Source: DATAOG01 sp046727895
Lineage (GTDB): Bacteria; Pseudomonadota; Alphaproteobacteria; Geminicoccales; Geminicoccaceae
Direction of reading: 5' to 3'
Length of the DNA stretch: 12,804 bases
Assembly: GCA_046727895.1 (NCBI GenBank)
Contig: JBKPDM010000409.1
Span: 1 to 12,804 of the forward strand
Of the stretch, positions 5,890 through 12,804 are shown one piece after another. The notes under the pieces were generated by a model that saw only the letters and a list, made by a program, of their open reading frames with translations, was not told the DNA's origin and did not search any database. Numbering within the stretch: position 1 is the stretch's first letter; each line of letters begins with the position of its first letter. A program made the translations under genes and the position numbers.

Positions 5890-7476
5890 ATGCTGCGTGA
5901 TGCGCGTGAGATCGAGGACGGGACGCTCTTGGAGTGCGATCTCGCGATCGTCGGCGCGGGGGCGGCCGGCATCACGATCGCGCGCGCTTTCGCGGGCGGC
6001 CGGGCGAAGGTCTGCGTCCTGGAGAGCGGCGGGCTGGAGTACGAGGCGGCGGTTCAGGACCTCTATAAGGGCGTCAATGTCGGCCTGCCCTATTTCGAGC
6101 TCGACGCCTGTCGGCTCCGTTTCTTCGGCGGCTCGACCAACCACTGGGAGGGCCGCTGCCGGCCGCTCGATGAGCTCGATTTCGAGGCGCGGCCGTGGGT
6201 GCCGCTGTCCGGCTGGCCGTTTGCCAGGGCCGAGCTCGACCCTTACTACCTCGAAGCGCAGAAGCTCTGCCAGCTCGGCGCCTTCGACTACAACCCTCAG
6301 GCCTGGCTCGACCCGGGCCAGACGCTGCTGCCGTTCGATCCCGCCAAGGTGGTGAGCCGGGTCTGGCAGTTCAGCCCGCCAACACTGTTCGGCGAGGTTT
6401 ACCGCGCTGAGCTCGAGCAAGCGGGCAACGTCGAGATCGTCCTGCACGCGAACGTGGTCGAGATCGTGGCCGACCAGGCCGGCGCGGAGGTCAAGGAGCT
6501 CGCGGTCGCGACCCTGGACGGCAGGCGGCTGAAAGCGCGCGCCCGCCTCTACGTCCTCGCCTGTGGCGGGCTCGAGAATCCGCGCCTGCTGCTCGTCTCG
6601 CGCCGCGAGATCAACGTCGGCCTCGGCAATCAGCGGGACTGGGTCGGCCGCTGCTTCATGGAGCACCCGCATTGCAATGGCGCGCGCGCGCTTACGGTCG
6701 ACCCGGCGGCGCTCAGCTTCTACACCTTTGGCGAGGGCGGCGGCGATGCCGAGGGGGTCCGGGTTGTCGGCTGTCTCAATCTCAGCCCCGAGCGGCAGAC
6801 CGCCGCACAGCTCCTGAACTTCGACAGTCTGTACACGACCGACAACATCGGCGCTACCGGCTACGCGGCGCTCCGGCGGATCTGGAACTCCGCCGCGCGC
6901 GGCGCCTGGCCGGACGACCTCGCGGGCGATCTCTGGCAGGCGCTGATCGACATCGACGACACCGCCGCGGGTCTGATGGGCCGCTTCGGCATCCGTCAGT
7001 ATCGTGCCGATGACGCCGCTTTTCTGATGTGGTCGAGCTCCGAGCAGGTGCCGAATCCGGACAGCCGGGTCAGGCTCGGCCGGGAGGTCGATGCCCTCGG
7101 CCTGCCGCGCATCGAGCTCGACTGGCGGCTCGGCGAGCTGGACACGCGCTCGCTCCGCGCAGGCTACCAGGCGGTGGCCGAGGAGTTTGGCCGGACGGGG
7201 GTCGGCCGCGTGCAGATCGACCCGTGGCTGGACGGTGATATCACCACCTGGGGGCCGGAGCTCGCGGGCGGCAGGCACCACCTGGGCACGACGCGCATGA
7301 GCCGCGATCCCGCGCAGGGCGTGGTCGATCCGACCTCGCGGGTGCACGGCATCGCCAATCTCTATGTCGCGGGCAGCTCGGTCTTTCCGACCTCGGGCAG
7401 CGCCAATCCGACGCTGACCATCGTAGCACTCGCGCTGCGCCTGGCCGAGGAGCTGAAGCGCCAGCTGGGTGTGTGA
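5890..7476 (+). CDS. GMC-family FAD-dependent oxidoreductase
   Basis: This 528-residue flavoenzyme of the glucose-methanol-choline superfamily would oxidise an alcohol group of a sugar, polyol or other alcohol. The FAD-binding Rossmann motif GAGAAG is at 22-27 after strand DLAIV, with the ribose-binding acidic residue E45. GGSTNHW (80-86) matches the second FAD-contact region. The C-terminal GMC domain has HHLGTTRM (463-470), with the probable catalytic His at 463 or 464, and GSANPT (503-508), where N506 aligns with the usual second catalytic His/Asn. No signal peptide is seen, so it is probably cytoplasmic or peripheral. It is closer to the short bacterial GMC type than to choline dehydrogenase. 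It is probably transcribed separately from the upstream operon. Substrate and electron acceptor are unknown. Confidence 0.9.
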   Translation: MLRDAREIEDGTLLECDLAIVGAGAAGITIARAFAGGRAKVCVLESGGLEYEAAVQDLYKGVNVGLPYFELDACRLRFFGGSTNHWEGRCRPLDELDFEARPWVPLSGWPFARAELDPYYLEAQKLCQLGAFDYNPQAWLDPGQTLLPFDPAKVVSRVWQFSPPTLFGEVYRAELEQAGNVEIVLHANVVEIVADQAGAEVKELAVATLDGRRLKARARLYVLACGGLENPRLLLVSRREINVGLGNQRDWVGRCFMEHPHCNGARALTVDPAALSFYTFGEGGGDAEGVRVVGCLNLSPERQTAAQLLNFDSLYTTDNIGATGYAALRRIWNSAARGAWPDDLAGDLWQALIDIDDTAAGLMGRFGIRQYRADDAAFLMWSSSEQVPNPDSRVRLGREVDALGLPRIELDWRLGELDTRSLRAGYQAVAEEFGRTGVGRVQIDPWLDGDITTWGPELAGGRHHLGTTRMSRDPAQGVVDPTSRVHGIANLYVAGSSVFPTSGSANPTLTIVALALRLAEELKRQLGV

Positions 7477-7503
7477 CCGACCGCGAATGAGAGCGCGCGG
7501 CCG

Positions 7504-7836
7504 CTAGCGAGGGGGCAGCCGAGGCGGGCGCATCCCCCGATCGAGCGACAGCGCGAAGGGGAGCGGATAGGGGTACGGATTCGCGGTCGCCGGCACGTCC
7601 TGGTTCATCCGTGCGCGCAGGATGCCGCAGTCCCAGCGGTAGCCGCCGGGCGTTGCCGCGAGCCCGCTCGCGGTGAAGAACCGGCACTCGCACTGGACCT
7701 CAGCTTGCACGCTCAACTGGCCGGCGGTCGTTTCATTGCAAGCGAAAGTCTGGCCACGGCTCGGCGTGGCCGCCGCCATGCTCATCAGGCCAATCAGGGC
7801 GAGCCAGCTTGCCTGCGCTGCGCCGCGTGCGGCCAT
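7504..7836 (-). CDS. Putative exported cysteine-containing protein, function unknown
   Basis: I do not recognise this 110-residue protein as a characterised family. It has a likely Sec signal peptide: a positively charged start (MAARG), a hydrophobic core near residues 10-23, and a likely cleavage near AAATPSRGQ. The mature part has four cysteines (33, 49, 51, 70), an even number that could form two disulfides in the periplasm, and segments CECRF and YRWDCGILR. The tail is Pro/Arg-rich (MRPPRLPPR). It is convergent with the GMC gene, with only 27 nt between the stops and no clear terminator. The start at 7836 is chosen because it retains the whole signal peptide; GGGA about 9 nt upstream is a weak ribosome site. 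It follows the small membrane gene by 23 nt and may share its transcript. Confidence 0.68.
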   Translation of the reverse strand: MAARGAAQASWLALIGLMSMAAATPSRGQTFACNETTAGQLSVQAEVQCECRFFTASGLAATPGGYRWDCGILRARMNQDVPATANPYPYPLPFALSLDRGMRPPRLPPR

Positions 7837-7859
7837 CGCTGCCGGTCCCGAGGGATCTC

Positions 7860-8072
7860 TCAGACGCCGAGCACCGCGCGCGCGCCGGCCAGCGCCCAGA
7901 GCACCCGTCCGCTCGCCTGCTCGTACAGCTGGTTACCGACGATAACGAGAATGATGCCGAGCCCGGTTATGGCCAGAGCGAAAACCGACGCGATGGCGGC
8001 GTGTCTGAAAGCAATGGCGCTCTGCTCGTCCAGCACCAGGCGTTGGATCAGCGCGTGTGCGAACCCCGCCAT
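7860..8072 (-). CDS. Small membrane protein, function unknown
   Basis: This 70-residue protein starts MAGFAHALIQ. It has a strong hydrophobic helix near residues 25-46 and a second weakly hydrophobic stretch near the C-terminus. It is probably an inner-membrane protein with its polar N-terminal 20 residues on one side. Two in-frame ATGs lie at 8078 and 8072. GAAAGG (8084-8079 on the minus strand) abuts the first but is 6 nt from the second, so I choose 8072. A promoter-like element with a perfect TTGACA box lies just upstream. The exported protein gene follows 23 nt downstream on the same strand. No family is recognised. It could be a stress-related small membrane protein, given its place downstream of hsp20-lon, but that is speculation. 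Confidence 0.66.
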   Translation of the reverse strand: MAGFAHALIQRLVLDEQSAIAFRHAAIASVFALAITGLGIILVIVGNQLYEQASGRVLWALAGARAVLGV

Positions 8073-8100
8073 GTTCATCCTTTCGGCTCATGGAACCCAG

Positions 8101-8132
8101 ATAATACTCCTAAAATACCACAAAAATGTCAA
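8101..8132 (-). promoter_or_regulatory. Candidate sigma-70 promoter for the small membrane protein gene
   Basis: On the minus strand TTGACA (8132-8127) is a perfect -35 box. With a 17-nt spacer the -10 is GAGTAT (8109-8104, poor); with 20 nt it is TATTAT (8106-8101, good sequence, long spacer). The surrounding AT-rich island stands out in this GC-rich DNA. Transcription would start near 8092-8098, about 20-25 nt before the chosen ATG at 8072, which fits a short leader carrying GAAAGG. Confidence 0.5.
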
Positions 8133-8143
8133 TCAATTCGCCT

Positions 8144-8178
8144 GCGTACGCCGCCGCGCCGCATGCAGCGACGTACGC
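8144..8178 (-). terminator. Hairpin downstream of lon, possible terminator or 3' end
   Basis: GCGTACG (8144-8150) and CGTACGC (8172-8178) are inverted copies. After one mismatch the stem continues with three further pairs (8152-8154 with 8168-8170), leaving a 13-nt loop. Reading the minus strand it lies 55 nt past the lon stop, and a five-T run follows only about 17 nt later (8126-8122). A second inverted GCCGGC pair (8195-8200, 8214-8219) is closer to lon. This is not a textbook terminator but a plausible transcript end. Confidence 0.33.
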
Positions 8179-8233
8179 TCCCGCACCGCCTTGTGCCGGC
8201 CGGTGCCGTGATTGCCGGCTCGCGAGGGTCAGC

Positions 8234-10684
<2,451 letters not shown>

Positions 10685-10697
10685 TCGACCGTTCCAC

Positions 10698-11102
10698 TCA
10701 CAACTTGCCCAGGCCAAGGACCAGGCAGCCGTCGACCAGCTCGCGGCGCGCGATGGCGAAGCGGCCCGCCGGCAGCTCGATCCGCCGCTCGAAATAGCCG
10801 TAGGGAATCTCGAGCCGGCGAATGATCCCGGTGCGCGTGCGCCCGGGCATGGGTCGCTCGCCCGAAACCACGAGCGCGCTGCCGTCGACCTGAACCTGGA
10901 GCTGCTCGGCGCGGACCCCCGGCAGGGCGACCATGATCCAGAGCTCGCCCTCGCTCTCCAGAACGTCGACCGGGGGCTCCCAGCTGGGTCGGCGTCCGCG
11001 GGCCGCTCGTGGCTGGAAGAACTGCCGGTTCAGGCGCTCCGCCCGCTCCAGCAGCTCGCAGGCTTCGGCCCACATCCAGGGACCAGGGTCACGTGATGGC
11101 AT
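10698..11102 (-). CDS. Small heat-shock protein, Hsp20/alpha-crystallin family
   Basis: This 134-residue chaperone binds unfolding proteins and keeps them refoldable or ready for degradation. The alpha-crystallin domain spans about 41-134: PVDVLES (44-50), VALPGVRAEQL (58-68), SGERP (80-84) and the pairing-loop end YGYFERRIELP (101-111). The protein stops at LGLGKL with almost no C-terminal extension, and the I-x-I tail used for oligomer assembly is absent. The frame runs upstream to 11198, but ATG 11102 has AAAGG 6 nt before it, and the extension does not look like Hsp20. Pairing with lon in one operon suggests joint heat or misfolding control (RpoH or another regulator). I found no convincing RpoH promoter. 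Confidence 0.92.
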   Translation of the reverse strand: MPSRDPGPWMWAEACELLERAERLNRQFFQPRAARGRRPSWEPPVDVLESEGELWIMVALPGVRAEQLQVQVDGSALVVSGERPMPGRTRTGIIRRLEIPYGYFERRIELPAGRFAIARRELVDGCLVLGLGKL

Positions 11103-11278
11103 CGGGGACCTTTCGAACGCGCGGGATGGCCAGAGGTGCTTCTTGCAAACTGCGTCGCCGAAGCGGCCCGGCGAAGCCAGCGTCAACAGGCAGGGCACTC
11201 GAAACTGCCCATCATATTTCGTTAACGATTGCGCGGATTCAACTCGGATTCGCGTGACATGCTCGACGATGCGGGCGT

Positions 11279-11301
11279 TCGGCCGCGGATCGACCGGCCG
11301 A
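11279..11301. repeat. Inverted repeat TCGGCCG-N9-CGGCCGA
   Basis: Two exact 7-bp inverted arms (11279-11285, 11295-11301) flank a 9-nt centre. They lie about 30 bp upstream of a TATAAG box on the path to the Gfo/Idh/MocA gene, a suitable place for a dimeric regulator site. GC-rich self-complementary arms arise often by chance in such DNA, so this is only a candidate operator. Confidence 0.3.
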
Positions 11302-11332
11302 TCAGCCTGCTGCGGGCGCCAGCGCGACGCGC

Positions 11333-11338
11333 TATAAG
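11333..11338 (+). promoter_or_regulatory. Candidate -10 box for the Gfo/Idh/MocA gene
   Basis: TATAAG matches five of six -10 consensus positions, 46 nt before ATG 11385. No good -35 sits at 16-18 nt; CTGCTG at 11307-11312 is 20 nt away and poor. If used, it may depend on an activator. Confidence 0.33.
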
Positions 11339-11384
11339 GGCCCGATCAGGGCGCGTAGACTCACACAGCGGGGAGGGATGCTCC

Positions 11385-12386
11385 ATGGAACCGGTGCGCT
11401 TCGGCGTCATCAGCACCGCCAGGATCGCGATCGAGAAGGTGATCCCGGCGATGCAGCAATGCCGGCATTGCCGGATCGTCGCCATCGCCTCGCGCGACCT
11501 TGCGCGCGCGCAGGCGGCGGCCGATGCGCTCGGCATCGCCAAGGCCCACGGCTCCTATGCCGAGCTGATCCAGGATCCCGAGATCGAGGCGGTCTACAAC
11601 CCGCTGCCCAACCACCTGCACGTGCCGATCTCGATCGAAGCCGCCGCCGCGGGCAAGCACGTCCTCTGCGAGAAGCCAGTCGCGCTCACTGCCGAGGAGG
11701 CCGGGCGGCTGATCGAGGCGCGCGATCACGCGGGTGTGCTGATCCAGGAGGCCTTCATGGTCCGCCAGCACCCGCAGTGGCTGCGCGCCCGCGAGCTCGT
11801 GCGCGAGGGCGAGATCGGCGAGCTGCGGGTGGTCCAGGGCAGCTTCAGCTACATGAACGTCGACCCCAGGAACGTCCGCAACCAGGCCGGCATCGGCGGC
11901 GGCGGCCTGTACGACATCGGCTGCTATCCGATCGTCACCTCGCGTTTTCTGTTCGAGGCGGAGCCGACGCGGGTGATCGCACAGATCGAGTACGATCCCA
12001 ACTTCGAGACCGATCGCCTCGCCTCGGTGCTGATGGAGTTTCCGGCGGGTCAGGCGCTGTTCGTCTGCTCGACCCAGCTGGTGCCCTACCAGCGGATGCA
12101 GATCTTCGGCACCAAGGGCCGGATCGAGGTCGAGATCCCGTTCAATGCGCCGCCCGATCGCCCCTGTCGGATCTACGTCGACGACGGCAGCCAGCTCGGC
12201 GACGCCTCGGCCAGAATGGAGAGCTTCGAGGTGGTCAACCAGTACACGCTCCAGGGCGACGACTTCGCGCGCGCGATCCGGGGCGAGGCGCGGATCGAGT
12301 TCCCGCTCGAGGACTCGGTGAGCAACATGCGCGTGCTCGATGCGATCTTCCGCTCGGGCACGAGCGCTCAGTGGGAGCGGGTCTGA
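11385..12386 (+). CDS. Gfo/Idh/MocA-family NAD(P)-dependent dehydrogenase
   Basis: This 333-residue cytoplasmic oxidoreductase has an N-terminal Rossmann domain (FGVISTARIA, 6-15) of the style of dihydrodiol and xylose dehydrogenases. It also has the family hallmark CEKPVAL (95-101), whose Lys97 is the conserved catalytic lysine. In the C-terminal sheet domain, GGGGLYDIGCYPI (171-183) carries conserved D177 and a likely catalytic Y181. It would oxidise or reduce a hydroxyl/keto group of a sugar, inositol or related polyol with NAD(P). GGGAGGGA (11371-11378) is an excellent ribosome site 6 nt before ATG 11385; another ATG at 11378 is out of frame. The frame is open further upstream but without similar support. 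A GMC oxidoreductase gene follows after 69 bp and may share the transcript. The exact substrate is not inferable. Confidence 0.92.
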   Translation: MEPVRFGVISTARIAIEKVIPAMQQCRHCRIVAIASRDLARAQAAADALGIAKAHGSYAELIQDPEIEAVYNPLPNHLHVPISIEAAAAGKHVLCEKPVALTAEEAGRLIEARDHAGVLIQEAFMVRQHPQWLRARELVREGEIGELRVVQGSFSYMNVDPRNVRNQAGIGGGGLYDIGCYPIVTSRFLFEAEPTRVIAQIEYDPNFETDRLASVLMEFPAGQALFVCSTQLVPYQRMQIFGTKGRIEVEIPFNAPPDRPCRIYVDDGSQLGDASARMESFEVVNQYTLQGDDFARAIRGEARIEFPLEDSVSNMRVLDAIFRSGTSAQWERV

Positions 12387-12455
12387 GCCGAGCCGGCGCT
12401 ACGCGGCGCGCCCGGCGCAGCGCGGAAAAGCAGTGCCATTCGGAGAGGAGAGCGG

Positions 12456-12804
12456 ATGGCCAGGAGCAACGCCGAGACGCGAAGCGTCGGCAGCTTCGAT
12501 TACGTCATCGTCGGCGCCGGCACCGCGGGCTGCGTGCTCGCGAACCGCCTGTCCGCCGATCCCGACGTCTCGGTGCTGCTCCTGGAGGCGGGCGGTAAGG
12601 ACACGTATCCCTGGATTCACATCCCGGTCGGCTATCTCTACACCCAGAACAACCCGCGCACCGACTGGTGCTTTCGGACCGAGATCGAGCCCGCGCTCGG
12701 CGGGCGGGCGCTCAACTACCCGCGCGGCAAGGTGCTGGGCGGCTGCTCCTCGATCAACGGCTATATGCGCGGCCAGGCCGCGGACTACGACCGCTGGCGC
12801 CAGC
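12456..12804 (+). CDS. GMC-family oxidoreductase (choline-dehydrogenase-like), N-terminal part
   Basis: The first 116 codons are present and the gene runs off the window. The FAD Rossmann strand and loop read VIVGAGTAGCVLANRL (18-33), followed by LLLEAGG with the ribose-binding Glu. The GMC signature region GKVLGGCSSINGYMRG lies near residues 91-106 and is typical of BetA/AlkJ-type alcohol dehydrogenases. A full gene would be expected to encode about 530-560 residues. GAGAGGAG at 12443-12450, 5 nt upstream, supports ATG 12456. It is clearly different from the GMC enzyme at 5890-7476, which lacks this signature, so the two belong to separate subfamilies. With the preceding Gfo/Idh/MocA dehydrogenase it probably forms an oxidation module. 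True choline dehydrogenase is possible but not implied by context. Confidence 0.92.
   Translation, partial: MARSNAETRSVGSFDYVIVGAGTAGCVLANRLSADPDVSVLLLEAGGKDTYPWIHIPVGYLYTQNNPRTDWCFRTEIEPALGGRALNYPRGKVLGGCSSINGYMRGQAADYDRWRQ

Larger units (their letters stand above)
11103..11384. other. 282-bp divergent intergenic region (hsp20-lon / Gfo-GMC)
   Basis: This region must hold the promoters for both divergent units. It contains the imperfect palindrome GGGCA-N8-TGCCC (11193-11210), the inverted repeat TCGGCCG-N9-CGGCCGA (11279-11301) and a TATAAG box (11333-11338). The bases around 11210-11250 are richer in A/T than the surroundings. I saw no CIRCE element (TTAGCACTC-N9-GAGTGCTAA) and no convincing heat-shock sigma promoter toward hsp20. 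No credible small gene was seen. Confidence 0.5.

Noticed and set aside
5386..7347. Long minus-strand frame (about 650 codons) opposite the GNAT and GMC genes
   Set aside because: It crosses two well-supported genes in antisense and has low-complexity composition with no recognisable motif.
10685..10717. TTG-start extension of lon
   Set aside because: It would overlap the end of hsp20 and add residues unlike Lon. ATG 10684 is correctly placed.
11103..11198. Upstream extension of the hsp20 frame to 11198
   Set aside because: It has no similarity to Hsp20 N-termini, and a clear AAAGG precedes the internal ATG at 11102.
11229..11384. In-frame upstream extension of the Gfo/Idh/MocA gene
   Set aside because: The extension is Arg-rich and lies before the excellent ribosome site at 11371-11378. 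The Rossmann fold starts just after ATG 11385.

Overview
The window is GC-rich (C/G strongly preferred at third positions) with tightly packed genes. It reads as a chromosomal segment of an alphaproteobacterium, probably a soil or rhizosphere type related to Rhodospirillales or Rhizobiales. That placement rests on gene content and on the look of the proteins, not on a marker gene, so it is tentative.

Region 1 (1-5735, + strand) is one long transport operon. It holds the 3' end of a periplasmic sugar-binding protein gene, a strong stem-loop, two MalF/MalG-type permeases, a 62-residue membrane protein, two different ABC ATPases that overlap by 20 bp, a KynB-like metal-dependent cyclase/hydrolase and a GNAT acetyltransferase. 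Two non-identical ATPases plus a tiny membrane protein recall the rhizobial glycerol importer GlpSTPQUV. The substrate here is unknown, and the cyclase probably acts on the imported compound or a product of it.

Region 2 (5736-7476, + strand) is a 154-bp spacer with a stem-loop, then a complete GMC-type FAD oxidoreductase of 528 residues. Region 3 (7504-8233, - strand) holds two small envelope genes, one exported cysteine-containing protein and one short membrane protein. They lie behind the only AT-rich promoter-like island in the window, and a hairpin sits between them and lon.

Region 4 (8234-11102, - strand) is a two-gene proteostasis operon: a small heat-shock protein followed 13 nt later by Lon protease. 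A 282-bp divergent intergenic region with a candidate promoter and inverted repeats separates it from region 5 (11385-12804, + strand). Region 5 holds a Gfo/Idh/MocA-family dehydrogenase and the start of a second, different GMC oxidoreductase (choline-dehydrogenase-like), cut by the window edge.

Overall this is a carbohydrate/polyol import and oxidation neighbourhood interrupted by a housekeeping hsp20-lon unit. No tRNA, rRNA, CRISPR, IS element or phage gene was seen. The least explained parts are the 62-residue transporter protein, the cyclase with a substituted metal-ligand position, and the two-gene small envelope unit at 7504-8072.
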